Shown here piece after piece: positions 47,329 through 56,149 of a DNA stretch of 64,000 bases. A program made the position numbers and the translations under genes. How positions within the stretch are numbered: the stretch's first letter is position 1; each line of letters begins with the position of its first letter. The DNA is taken from the NCBI RefSeq assembly GCF_009674885.1, contig NZ_WKKA01000001.1, forward strand, positions 434,001 to 498,000, read 5' to 3'. Source of the DNA: Paracoccus sp. S-4012 (lineage in GTDB: Bacteria > Pseudomonadota > Alphaproteobacteria > Rhodobacterales > Rhodobacteraceae). Under the pieces are notes generated by a model that did not search any database, had not been told where the DNA came from, and saw only the letters and a list, made by a program, of their open reading frames with translations.

Positions 47329-49734
47329 TCACGCGCGCGGCTTGGCGCGGGTGGTCGGCTGGGCCGCGCGCGGGTCCTCGGGCCAGGGGTGGCGCGGGTA
47401 GCGGCCGCGCATCTCCTTGCGGACCTCGGGCCAGGAGCCGTCCCAGAAGCCCGGCAGGTCGGTCGTGACCTGCACCGGCCGCCCGGCAGGGGAGAGGAGC
47501 GCGATCCGCAGCGGCTGGCCGCCCACGGTCGGGTGGGCGCTGACGCCGTAGAGTTCGGGCAGCTTGACCTCGATCGAGGGTGTTTCTGCCGCGTAGTCGA
47601 TCGGGATGCGGCGGCCGAGGGGCGTCTGGAAATGCGAGGGTGCGATCCGGTCGAGGGCTTGCCTCCCGTCCCAGCCGAGGCGGGCGAGGAGCGGCTCGCT
47701 CAGGTCGAGCCCGCGCAGGTCGGCGGCGGTGCGGCGGTGGTGGAGGAACGGCAGCAACCAGCCGGGATCGGCGAGCAGCGCGGCGTCGGACGTGTCCTCG
47801 CCGGTCAGCGCGATGCGGGCGCGGAGGCGCGCGGCGGCGGGGGTCCAGGGCAGGCCGAGGGCGCGCAGGCCATCGAGCGCGGCGGCGGCGATCGCCTCGG
47901 GGTCGGGATCGGGCAGCGGCGCGTCCGAGAGGGCGAGCGCGCCGAGCCGCTCCTGCCGCCGGGCGAGGACGCGGTTCTCGCGTGCGGACCAGACGACGCT
48001 GTCCTCGCGGGTGATGCGGCCGCCGTGGAGGGCGCGGAGTTCGGCCTCCGGCAGCGCCGCGGCGAGGCGGATGCGCGGCTCGCGCCCGGCGCCGTCGAGA
48101 TCGAGGGCGACGATCAGGGGCGCGTCGCGGAGCGGGTCGGCCGCGTCCAGCACCGCGCCGCGGCCACCGGAGAGCAGGAAGCGCGGCGCCTCGCCGGGAC
48201 GGCGCAGGCCGATCCGGTCGGGATAGGCGAGCGAGGCCATGCCGCCCGGCGAGAGGCCCGGATGCGGCGCGGTCGCGGGCGCAAGGCGGGCGAGGCGACG
48301 GGCCTCGGCGCGGATGCGGGCGAGGGCGGCGGCGTCGGCCTCGGCGGCCACGCGCCCGCCGCGGATGGCGGCGAGGCGCGGGGCCAGGTCGGCGCCCCCG
48401 CCGCGCAGCGGGTCCCGGTCGGAGAGCAGCGCCGCGATCTCCGCCGCCCCGCACCCGGCGCGCGCCAGCATGTGCCCCAGCCGCGGGTGCAGGGGCAGCT
48501 TCGCGAGCGCCTGCCCATGCCCGGTGATCCGCCCCTCGGCGTCGAGCGCGCCAAGCTGGGCCAGCAGCATCCGCGCCTCGGCAAGCGTCCCCGCGGGCGG
48601 CGGCGTGAGAAACGCCAGCCCCTCGCCCGCCTGGCTGCCCCAGGCGGCGAGTTCGAGGGCCAGCGGTGCGAGGTCGGCGGTCTCGATCTCGGGCGGCGCG
48701 AAACCCGGCATCGCGCCTTCCTCGGCCTTGGCCCAGAGGCGGTAGCACACCCCCGGCGCCACGCGCCCTGCACGGCCGCGGCGCTGCTCGGCCTCGGCCC
48801 GGCTCGCGCGCTCGGTCACGAGGCGCGACATGCCGGAGGCCGGATCGAAGCGGGCACGGCGGGCGCGGCCCGCGTCCACGACCACCGTGACGCCGGGAAT
48901 GGTGAGGGATGTTTCCGCGATGCTGGTCGCCAGCACGATCCGCCGCGGCGCGTCCGGCGCGGGCGACGCAAGGGCGGCGCGTTGGGCGGCGTAGGGGAGG
49001 GCGCCGTAGAGCGGCAGCACCTCGGCCGGAAGGTCCGCAAGGAGGCCGAGGACGCGCCGGATCTCGCCCTCGCCCGGCAGGAAGGCGAGGATCGTGCCCT
49101 CGGCGGTCTCATCGAACGCCCGCGCGATCAGCCGCGCCGCCTCCGCCTCCAGCCGAACCCCGCCCGGCAAGGGCCGCTCGAGCCACCGCGTCTCCACCGG
49201 AAACGCCCGCCCCTCGGCCCGGATCACCGGCGCATCGTCCAGCAGAGCCGCGACCGGCGCGGCGTCCAGCGTCGCCGACATGACAACGACCCCAAGGTCC
49301 GGCCGCAACGCCCCCCGCGCCTCCCAGGCGAGCGCAAGGCCGAGGTCGGCGTTGAGGCTGCGCTCGTGGAACTCGTCGAAGATCACCGCGCCGATGCCCG
49401 GCAGCGAGGGGTCGGATTGCAGCATCCGCGTGAGGATGCCCTCGGTCACGACCTCGATCCGGGCGCCGGGCACCGCCTCGCCGCGGATGCGGAAGCCGAC
49501 CGCGCCGCCGGGCGCCTCGCCGAGGGCCTCCGCCAGCCGCTGCGCGGCGGCGCGGGCGGCGAGGCGGCGGGGCTCCAGCATGACGATGCGGCCGCGAATG
49601 TCGGGCATCAGCGCGAGCGGGACGCGCGTGGTCTTGCCCGCGCCCGGCGGGGCGACGAGGACCGCCCGGCCCGCGCGCTGAAGCGCCGCGCGCAGTTCGG
49701 GGAGAACTGGATCGATGGGCAGCGGCTCGGTCAC
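47329..49734 (-). CDS. hrpB: ATP-dependent helicase HrpB
   Basis: An 801-residue DEAH-type helicase. The P-loop APPGAGKTTRVP lies near residue 28-39, the Walker B box reads DEFHER, motif III is MSATLD, ATSIAETSLTIPGV is motif V, and QRRGRAGRVAPGVCYRLW is motif VI. The long C-terminal region is the HrpB-specific domain (PELYGVSAHPTVGGQPLRI). The biological substrate is unclear, although enterobacterial HrpB affects RNA. The GTG at 49734 (GTG ACC GAG CCG) is chosen because the next in-frame ATG is far downstream. It is divergent from the ycjX-like gene, with 105 bases between. Confidence 0.94.
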   Translation of the reverse strand: MTEPLPIDPVLPELRAALQRAGRAVLVAPPGAGKTTRVPLALMPDIRGRIVMLEPRRLAARAAAQRLAEALGEAPGGAVGFRIRGEAVPGARIEVVTEGILTRMLQSDPSLPGIGAVIFDEFHERSLNADLGLALAWEARGALRPDLGVVVMSATLDAAPVAALLDDAPVIRAEGRAFPVETRWLERPLPGGVRLEAEAARLIARAFDETAEGTILAFLPGEGEIRRVLGLLADLPAEVLPLYGALPYAAQRAALASPAPDAPRRIVLATSIAETSLTIPGVTVVVDAGRARRARFDPASGMSRLVTERASRAEAEQRRGRAGRVAPGVCYRLWAKAEEGAMPGFAPPEIETADLAPLALELAAWGSQAGEGLAFLTPPPAGTLAEARMLLAQLGALDAEGRITGHGQALAKLPLHPRLGHMLARAGCGAAEIAALLSDRDPLRGGGADLAPRLAAIRGGRVAAEADAAALARIRAEARRLARLAPATAPHPGLSPGGMASLAYPDRIGLRRPGEAPRFLLSGGRGAVLDAADPLRDAPLIVALDLDGAGREPRIRLAAALPEAELRALHGGRITREDSVVWSARENRVLARRQERLGALALSDAPLPDPDPEAIAAAALDGLRALGLPWTPAAARLRARIALTGEDTSDAALLADPGWLLPFLHHRRTAADLRGLDLSEPLLARLGWDGRQALDRIAPSHFQTPLGRRIPIDYAAETPSIEVKLPELYGVSAHPTVGGQPLRIALLSPAGRPVQVTTDLPGFWDGSWPEVRKEMRGRYPRHPWPEDPRAAQPTTRAKPRA

Positions 49735-49839
49735 GGTGACGCTTATGCGACAGGGCGCGGGCGGCGGTCCAGCGGCGAGCCCTACACATCCCCCGCGGGC
49801 CCGCCTATCCTGCGCGGGCCGTCCAATGCAGGGGTCCAT

Positions 49840-51219
49840 ATGGGTCTGGGCGATCTCGCCGCCGACATGATGCAGGGCCTCGGGTTGTCGGACCCGGTGA
49901 TGCGCCTCGGCGTGACGGGCCTCAGCCGCGCGGGCAAGACGGTGTTCATCACCTCGCTGGTCGCGAACCTCATGGACCGCGGCCGGATGCCCGCGCTGCG
50001 GGCCGCCGCCGACGGCTCGATCCGCGCCGCCTGGCTGCAACCGCAGCCCGACGACACCATCCCCCGCTTCGACTTCGAGCGCCACCTCGCCGCGCTCACC
50101 GGCCCCGAGCCGCACTGGCCCGAGGGCACCCGCGCCGTCAGCGAGCTGCGCCTGTCGCTGCGGGTGCAGCCGAAGGGGCTGTTCTCGGGGATGCGCGGGG
50201 TGCGCACGGTGCATCTCGACATCGTGGACTATCCCGGCGAGTGGCTGCTCGACCTGCGGCTGATGGAGCGCGACTTTTCCACCTGGTCCGCCGAGGTGCT
50301 GGAGCGCATGGACCGGCGACCGGGGGCCGAGGCGTTCCGCACGGCGCTGAACGCCGTCGACCGCGACGCCCGCTTCGACGAGGTCGAGGCGCAGCGCCTG
50401 ACCGCCGCCTATACCGCGCATCTCGAGGCCGCCCGCGACGCCGGCTTTTCCGACGCGACGCCCGGGCGGTTCCTGCTTCCCGGCGAGCTCGCCGGGTCCC
50501 CCGCGCTGACCTTCGCGCCGCTCGCGCCGGAGCTTCGCGGCGCGAAGCTGTGGCGCGAGTTCGAGCGCCGCTTCGACGCCTACAAGGCCCGCGTCGTGCG
50601 CCCCTTCTTCCGCGACCACTTCGCCCGCATCGACCGGCAGGTGGTGCTGGTGGACGTGTTGGGCGCGATCCATGCCGGGCCGCAGGCGCTCGAGGACACG
50701 CGGCGGGCGATGGCCGACATCCTCTCGGCCTTTCGACCCGGCCGGGCGGGGTGGCTGGCGCAGCTTCTCGGCGGGCGGCGGGTGGAGCGCATCCTCTTCG
50801 CCGCGACCAAGGCCGACCACCTGCACCACACCCAGCACCCGCGCCTCGCGGCCATCGTCGGCGCAATGCTGCGCGAGGCCCGCGACCGCGCCGATTTCTC
50901 CGGCGCGCGGACCGAAGCGATGGCGATCGCGGCGCTGAGGACCACCACCGAGGACGTGATCCGCCAGAACGGCGATGTGCTGCCCGCCGTGCGCGGCACG
51001 CTGATGGACGGGCGGCAGGCGGCCTTCTATCCGGGCGAGCTGCCCGCCGATCCGGGCGAGCTGCTGACCCCGGCGCGCGACGGCGAGAGCCGCTGGCTCG
51101 ACGCCGACTACGCGGTGATGAACTTCGCCCCGGCGCCCTCGACGCTGAAGCCCGGCGACGGCCCGCCGCATATCCGGCTCGACCGGGCGGCGGAGTTCTT
51201 GATCGGGGACCGGCTGTGA
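49840..51219 (+). CDS. ycjX: YcjX-like P-loop ATPase/GTPase
   Basis: A 459-residue YcjX-family (DUF463) protein. GLSRAGKTVF (27-36) is the P-loop and DIVDYPGEWLLDL is the DxxG-like region, with FAATKADHLH as an NKxD-like recognition motif. The family is stress-linked in enterobacteria (phage-shock neighbourhood) and its biochemical role is not known. ATG 49840 follows GGGG; upstream codons are antisense to hrpB. Its stop overlaps the ycjF-like gene (GTGA), so the two act as a pair. Confidence 0.93.
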   Translation: MGLGDLAADMMQGLGLSDPVMRLGVTGLSRAGKTVFITSLVANLMDRGRMPALRAAADGSIRAAWLQPQPDDTIPRFDFERHLAALTGPEPHWPEGTRAVSELRLSLRVQPKGLFSGMRGVRTVHLDIVDYPGEWLLDLRLMERDFSTWSAEVLERMDRRPGAEAFRTALNAVDRDARFDEVEAQRLTAAYTAHLEAARDAGFSDATPGRFLLPGELAGSPALTFAPLAPELRGAKLWREFERRFDAYKARVVRPFFRDHFARIDRQVVLVDVLGAIHAGPQALEDTRRAMADILSAFRPGRAGWLAQLLGGRRVERILFAATKADHLHHTQHPRLAAIVGAMLREARDRADFSGARTEAMAIAALRTTTEDVIRQNGDVLPAVRGTLMDGRQAAFYPGELPADPGELLTPARDGESRWLDADYAVMNFAPAPSTLKPGDGPPHIRLDRAAEFLIGDRL

Positions 51220-52325
51220 GCGACGAGGGCAAACGCCGCGGCCCGGTGCTGGTGGAGCTTGGCGGCCCCGCGCGCCCGCCGATCCCGCCGCGCGGCCCGG
51301 CGCCCGAGGGCCCGTCCCCGCCGCTGCGGGACGAGCCGGACGCGCCGCGCGTGGAAATGGCCTCCGGCCCCGCCCCATCCCCCGCCGACGCGCCTCCCAT
51401 CGACGACGGCCTGCCCCCCGGCCCATCGCCCCGCGCGATGGACCTCGTCACCCGCCTCGCCGGACGCGAGCCCCCCGCCGCCGTGAAGCTGTTCGTGAAT
51501 GCCGGCGGCGCGCTGCTGACCTTCATCCTGTCCGTCGCGGCGCTCGGCTTCATCGACGACCTGCTGACCCGCCACCCTCTGCTGGGCTGGATCGGGGTCG
51601 GCCTGTTCGCGCTCTTCACCCTCGCCACGCTGATCCTCGCCCTGCGCGAATACGCGGCCTACCGGCGGCTGCGGCGGCTCGACGCCATCCATCGCGACGC
51701 GAGAGCGGCCCTTACCGGCCGCGACCTCGCGCTTGCGCGGCATGCGGCCGACGCCCTCGACCACCTCTATGCCGGGCGCGATGAACTGGCCCGCGGGCGG
51801 CAGCGCCTGCGCGAGGCGCGCGCCGACAGCTACGACGCCGCTTCGCTGCTGGCGACCGCCGAGGCGGAACTCATGGCCGGCCTCGACCAGCAGGCCCGGC
51901 GCGAGATCGAGGCCGCCGCCCGCATCGTCGCCGCCGCCACCGCCATCGTTCCCATCGCCTTCGCCGACGTCGCTGCCGCGCTCTTCGCCAACCTCCGCAT
52001 GATCCGCCGCATGGCCGAGATCTACGGCGGCCGCGCCGGGGCGGTCGGCGGCTGGCGGCTGGCGCGCACGGTGATGACGCATCTGGTAGCGACCGGCGCC
52101 GTGGCCGCGGGCGACGACCTGATCCACACCGTCGCCGGGGGCGGCGCCCTGGCGAAACTCTCGCGCCGCTTCGGCGAGGGGGTGGTCAACGGCGCTCTGA
52201 CCGCCCGCGTCGGCATCGCCGCGATGGAGGTCTGCCGCCCGCTGCCCTTCATCCACCAGCCGAGGCCGCGGGTGGCGAACCTGCTGAGCCGTGGCTTGCA
52301 GGGGCTGTTCGGGCGCGAGGGCTGA
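51216..52325 (+). CDS. ycjF: YcjF-like membrane protein (TIGR01620/DUF697)
   Basis: A 369-residue protein with a Pro-rich, low-complexity N-terminal region of about 75 residues, two transmembrane helices near 95-150 (LTFILSVAALGFIDDL and IGVGLFALFTLATLILAL) and a C-terminal DUF697 domain (VPIAFADVAAALFANLRMI, RRMAEIYGG). It is the conserved partner of YcjX. Function unknown. The start is the GTG in GTGA overlap with ycjX; no other start is upstream in frame before the ycjX coding region. It is followed by a pair of inverted repeat elements. Confidence 0.9.
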   Translation: MSDEGKRRGPVLVELGGPARPPIPPRGPAPEGPSPPLRDEPDAPRVEMASGPAPSPADAPPIDDGLPPGPSPRAMDLVTRLAGREPPAAVKLFVNAGGALLTFILSVAALGFIDDLLTRHPLLGWIGVGLFALFTLATLILALREYAAYRRLRRLDAIHRDARAALTGRDLALARHAADALDHLYAGRDELARGRQRLREARADSYDAASLLATAEAELMAGLDQQARREIEAAARIVAAATAIVPIAFADVAAALFANLRMIRRMAEIYGGRAGAVGGWRLARTVMTHLVATGAVAAGDDLIHTVAGGGALAKLSRRFGEGVVNGALTARVGIAAMEVCRPLPFIHQPRPRVANLLSRGLQGLFGREG

Positions 52326-52333
52326 TCCGTTCC

Positions 52334-52399
52334 GGGGGGCGCTGCCCCCGCCGCCCGTTCGGGCGTCTCCCCCGGGATATTTTTTTTGCAGAAGCAGGC
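52334..52399 (+). repeat. GGGATATTT...GCAGAAGCAGG element, copy 3
   Basis: GGGGGGCGCTGCCCCC (52334-52349), a CGCCCGTTCGGGCG hairpin, CCCCCGGGATATT and a T run, then GCAGAAGCAGGC. The downstream copy at 52517-52574 is its inverted counterpart. Being 8 bases after the ycjF stop and rich in T, it may also terminate transcription. Confidence 0.65.
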
Positions 52400-52516
52400 A
52401 GGGTTTACCGTTCCTCAATCTCTGCCTGCCAGATTGGGCGCACGGTACAGGCGGGGACGCCGATGACCGTCAGAAGCAGGGCGCCTCGTCCCTTGATCGG
52501 GGCGAGGCGTTCCGAT

Positions 52517-52574
52517 CCTGCTTCTGAGGAAAATATCCCGGGGGAGGCGCATCGCGCCGGGGGCAGCGCCCCCC
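52517..52574 (-). repeat. GGGATATTT...AGAAGCAGG element, copy 4 (inverted)
   Basis: Read on the minus strand this is GGGGGGCGCTGCCCCC, CGGCGCGATGCGCC, TCCCCCGGGATATTTTCC and TCAGAAGCAGG, a match to the copy at 52334 in its outer blocks. It lies 22 bases from the convergent nadE stop. Between the two copies a third AGAAGCAGG occurs at 52472-52480. Confidence 0.65.
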
Positions 52575-52596
52575 AGCAAGGCGCGCAGGAGGCGGA

Positions 52597-54261
52597 TCAG
52601 CCGAGGCTGTCGCGCCAGCGGTTGACCAGCGGGTAGCGCCGGTCGAGCCAGAAGGCGCGGGGGGAGAGGCGGGGGCCGGGGGCGGCCTGGTAGCGTTTCC
52701 ATTCGCTGGCGTAGAGGAGGCGTTCGACGCGCTGTACGGTGCCCGCGTCGAAGCCTTGGGCCACGAGATCGGCGAGGCCGAGGTCGCGCTCCACCAGCCC
52801 TTCGAGGATCGCATCGAGGACCTCGTAGGGCGGCAGCGAGTCCTCGTCCTTCTGATCGGGGCGCAGCTCGGCCGAGGGCGGCTTGTCGATCACGCGGGGC
52901 GGGATCACCTCGCCCGGCGGCCCGGCCATCCAGGGACGGTGGTTGGCGTTCCGCCAGCGGCAGGTCTCGAACACGCGGGTCTTGTAGAGGTCCTTCAGCG
53001 GATTGTAGCCGCCGGCCATGTCGCCGTAGATCGTGGCATAGCCGACCGCGACCTCGGACTTGTTGCCGGTGGAGAGCAGGAGTTCGCCGAACTTGTTGCT
53101 GATCGCCATCAGCAGCAGCCCGCGCAGGCGCGACTGGATGTTCTCCTCGGTGATATCGGGTGCGGTCCCCGCCAACAGCGGCCCGAGCGCCTCCGCTACC
53201 GCATGGCGCGGGGCCTCGATCGGTACCGTGTCGAGGCGGATGCCGAGGCGCCGCGCGACCTCCTCGGCGTCCGCCAGGCTCGCGGCCGAGGTGTATTCGG
53301 TCGGCAGCATCACGCCCCGGACATTCTCCGGCCCGAGCGCATCGACTGCAATTGCCGCCACGATCGCGCTGTCCACACCGCCCGAAAGGCCCAGCAGCGC
53401 CCTGGAAAAGCCCGACTTCCGCATGTAGTCGCCCAGGCCCAGGACCATGGCGCGGTAATCCTGCTCCCAGGCATCAGGTTGCGGCGCCATCTCGCCCTGC
53501 TCGCAGCGCCAGCCGGTCCCGGTGCGGGTGAAGTCGAGATGCGCGATCCGCTCCTCGAATGGCGGCAGCTGCACCAGCTTCTCCACCGGCTCGGGGTTCA
53601 GCACGAAGCTGGCGCCGTCATAGATCTGATCGTCCTGACCGCCGACCGAGTTGAGGTAGACCAGCGGCAGCCCGCTCTCGACCGTGCGCGAGACCATGTG
53701 GCCCATGCGCAGGTCGAGCTTGTCGCGGTGGTAGGGCGAGCCGTTCGGGACCAGCAGGATCTCGGCGCCGGTTTCGGCCAGCGTCTCGGCCACCGTCGGC
53801 CACCAGGCGTCCTCGCAGATCGGCGAGCCGATGCGGACGCCCGCCACCATGTAGGGCCCGGCGATCGGGCCGGGGTCGAAGAGGCGCAGCTCGTCGAAGA
53901 GCTGCTTGTGCGGCAGCTCGTGCTTGAACACCTTCGCGGTGATGCGCCCGCCCTCGAGAATGAGGTAGGCGTTGTGGAGAAGCTCGCCCTCGCGCCACGG
54001 CCCGCCGATGGCGAGTGCCGGGCCGTCGGCGCAGTCGCGGGCGAGGGCCTCGACGGCGGCCATCGCCTGCGCGGTGAAGGCGGGCTTCAGCACCAGGTCC
54101 TGGGTCTGATAGCCGGTGATGAACATCTCCGGCAGCGCGACCAGCTGCGCGCCCGCCTCGCGCCCGGCCTCCCAGGCGGCGCGGGCCTTCGCGGCGTTGC
54201 CGGGCAGGTCGCCCACGGTGGGGTTCGCTTGGGCGATCGTCAGGCGGAAGCGGTCGGTCAT
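52597..54261 (-). CDS. nadE: Glutamine-dependent NAD+ synthetase
   Basis: A 554-residue two-domain enzyme: an N-terminal nitrilase-type glutaminase domain (Glu45 in LPEMFITG, Lys in HELPHKQ near 115, Cys in SPICEDAWW near 150) and a C-terminal NAD synthetase (GLSGGVDSAI and LLSTGNKSEVAVGY). It converts nicotinate adenine dinucleotide to NAD+ using glutamine nitrogen. ATG 54261 is chosen because upstream in-frame codons only read the antisense of the MORN gene. It diverges from the MORN gene with palindromes between. Confidence 0.97.
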   Translation of the reverse strand: MTDRFRLTIAQANPTVGDLPGNAAKARAAWEAGREAGAQLVALPEMFITGYQTQDLVLKPAFTAQAMAAVEALARDCADGPALAIGGPWREGELLHNAYLILEGGRITAKVFKHELPHKQLFDELRLFDPGPIAGPYMVAGVRIGSPICEDAWWPTVAETLAETGAEILLVPNGSPYHRDKLDLRMGHMVSRTVESGLPLVYLNSVGGQDDQIYDGASFVLNPEPVEKLVQLPPFEERIAHLDFTRTGTGWRCEQGEMAPQPDAWEQDYRAMVLGLGDYMRKSGFSRALLGLSGGVDSAIVAAIAVDALGPENVRGVMLPTEYTSAASLADAEEVARRLGIRLDTVPIEAPRHAVAEALGPLLAGTAPDITEENIQSRLRGLLLMAISNKFGELLLSTGNKSEVAVGYATIYGDMAGGYNPLKDLYKTRVFETCRWRNANHRPWMAGPPGEVIPPRVIDKPPSAELRPDQKDEDSLPPYEVLDAILEGLVERDLGLADLVAQGFDAGTVQRVERLLYASEWKRYQAAPGPRLSPRAFWLDRRYPLVNRWRDSLG

Positions 54262-54321
54262 TGCGGGCCCTCGGCGGTGGCCCGTCCGTGATAGGCGCGC
54301 GCGGCCGCGGGGGAAAGGACG

Positions 54322-54370
54322 CCGATCCTTCGTATGAAGGATCGGTTGCAAATCTTCGTACGAAGATTTG
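54322..54370. repeat. Two adjacent perfect palindromes between nadE and the MORN gene
   Basis: CCGATCCTTC-GTAT-GAAGGATCGG (54322-54345), the same motif as at 11092, is followed three bases later by the 22-base perfect palindrome CAAATCTTCGT/ACGAAGATTTG (54349-54370). Both lie in the 177-base divergent gap, about 70 bases before the MORN ATG and 61 bases before the nadE ATG. They could be operators or intergenic repeats. Confidence 0.7.
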
Positions 54371-54438
54371 CGGGGCCACGCTTTGCGCGGGCGGCGGTTT
54401 GGCGCTAAGCGTGGCGCCCGGCGACGAGGGGGACACCC

Positions 54439-55941
54439 ATGCGGGCAACGATCTTGGCGGCGGTGCTGGCGGGCTTGACCGGCGGAATGGCGGCGGCCGA
54501 CCCGGTGGTCACCAAGCAATACGACGACGGCGGCGTCTACGAGGGCACCTTCCGAAACGGCCTCCAGCACGGCCGCGGCACCTACCGGCTTCCCTCGGGC
54601 TATGTCTATGAGGGCGACTGGGTCGATGGCGCGATCATGGGGCAGGGCCGGGCGACCTATCCCAACGGCTCGGTCTACGAGGGCGCCTTCCGCGCCGGCA
54701 AGCCGCATGGCAAGGGCAAGATCACCTATGCCGACGGCTCCTCCTACGAGGGCGACTGGAACGAGGGGCAGATCACCGGCGAGGGCATTGCCCATTATGC
54801 CGATGGCTCGGTCTATACGGGCGGCTTCGCCGACGCCCGGCATGACGGCAAGGGCCGGCTCGAGATGCCGGGCGGCTATGTCTACGAGGGCGACTGGCTG
54901 CAGGGCGTCAAGCAGGGGCAGGGGCGAATCACCTATGCCGACGGCTCGGTCTACGAGGGCGCGATGGCGAAGGGCGAGCGCGCCGGGCGCGGCCGCCTGA
55001 CCATGCCGGACGGGCTGATCTATGACGGCATCTGGGCCCATGGCGAGATGAGCGGGCCGGGCCGCCTCGTGCAGCCGAACGGCGACGTCTACGAGGGGCC
55101 GATGGTCGCCGGCAAGCGGCAGGGCGAGGGGGTCATCACCTATGCCAATGGCGACAGCTACACCGGCAATTTCTTCAACGACCGGCGCGACGGGCAGGGC
55201 ACCTTCCGCGATGCCGACGGCTTCATCTACACCGGCGCCTGGGTCGAAGGCCGGATGGAGGGTGAGGGGCGGATCACCTACCCCGACGGCTCGGTCTATG
55301 AGGGGACGCTGAAGGCGGACCTGCCGGATGGCAAGGGCAAGATCACCTATCCCGACGGCTCGACCTATGAGGGCGACTGGAAGGCGGGCGTGATCGAAGG
55401 GCAGGGCGTTGCGGCTTACGCCGACGGCATGGTCTACGAGGGCGGCTTCGTCGGCGGTCAGAACGAGGGACAGGGGCGCATGACGCTGCCCTCGGGCTAT
55501 GTCTACACCGGTGCCTGGTCGAAGGGGCAGCGCCACGGCGAGGGGCAGGCCACCTATCCCGACGGCACGGTCTATACCGGGAGCTTTGTCAACGGCGAGC
55601 GTGAGGGGCAGGGGCGGCTGACGACTCCGGCGGGCTTCACCTATGAGGGCGGCTGGGAGGCGGGCCAGATCCACGGGCAGGGCGTGGCGACCTATGCCAA
55701 TGGCGATGTCTATACCGGCCAGTTTGTCGAGGGCCGCCGCGAGGGCGCGGGCGAGATGCGCTACGCCACCGGGCAGGTGGCGGCGGGAACATGGGCGGAC
55801 AACCGTTTCGAGACCGAGGCCGGCGGCGGCGGCGAGGAACTGCGCCCGGACACCGCGGACCCGGTCGCCGGGGCCGAGGCGGCGCTGGGCGAGGTGCTGC
55901 AGGTCCTGAGGCCGGACCCGGCCGGCACGGAGGAGCCGTGA
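54439..55941 (+). CDS. Exported MORN-repeat protein (18-19 repeats)
   Basis: A 500-residue protein with a signal peptide (MRATILAAVLAGLTGGMAAA) and then an almost uninterrupted array of ~23-residue MORN repeats, each with Y(E/T/D)G(x)(W/F/M) and a G(x)G turn. Eighteen clear repeats run from about residue 33 to 440 and a nineteenth is degenerate (VAAGTW). No catalytic domain is attached. MORN proteins in eukaryotes bind membranes or scaffold; bacterial periplasmic ones are mostly uncharacterised. The final 60 residues are acidic (GGGEELRPDTADPVAG). The gene stands alone apart from nadE on the other strand. Confidence 0.88.
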   Translation: MRATILAAVLAGLTGGMAAADPVVTKQYDDGGVYEGTFRNGLQHGRGTYRLPSGYVYEGDWVDGAIMGQGRATYPNGSVYEGAFRAGKPHGKGKITYADGSSYEGDWNEGQITGEGIAHYADGSVYTGGFADARHDGKGRLEMPGGYVYEGDWLQGVKQGQGRITYADGSVYEGAMAKGERAGRGRLTMPDGLIYDGIWAHGEMSGPGRLVQPNGDVYEGPMVAGKRQGEGVITYANGDSYTGNFFNDRRDGQGTFRDADGFIYTGAWVEGRMEGEGRITYPDGSVYEGTLKADLPDGKGKITYPDGSTYEGDWKAGVIEGQGVAAYADGMVYEGGFVGGQNEGQGRMTLPSGYVYTGAWSKGQRHGEGQATYPDGTVYTGSFVNGEREGQGRLTTPAGFTYEGGWEAGQIHGQGVATYANGDVYTGQFVEGRREGAGEMRYATGQVAAGTWADNRFETEAGGGGEELRPDTADPVAGAEAALGEVLQVLRPDPAGTEEP

Positions 55942-56149
55942 ATCTCGTCGTCGCCCGCGTGCCGGACCAGCGGGGCCTGCGCCGGACGTTCGACGACAGC
56001 CACGACTGACTTGCGCAAGCGCGCCGGAACCCCGCGGGCCTGCGCCGGCGCGGCTGTCTTCGGCCCTGCGTTCACGATCATCGGACCACAGGGCGGGAAC
56101 AACGCGCCGGCCCGCCACGTTCCGCCCGGCTGGCCGGACGGAGGAGCCG

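Noticed and set aside
47329..51426. Minus-strand frame extending hrpB upstream to 51426.
   Set aside because: The added part is antisense to the ycjX/ycjF genes; the helicase starts at the GTG at 49734.
55938..56009. A 23-codon frame starting with a GTG that overlaps the MORN stop (GTGA).
   Set aside because: Too short, no recognisable pattern and no independent signal; coincidence is the simpler reading.
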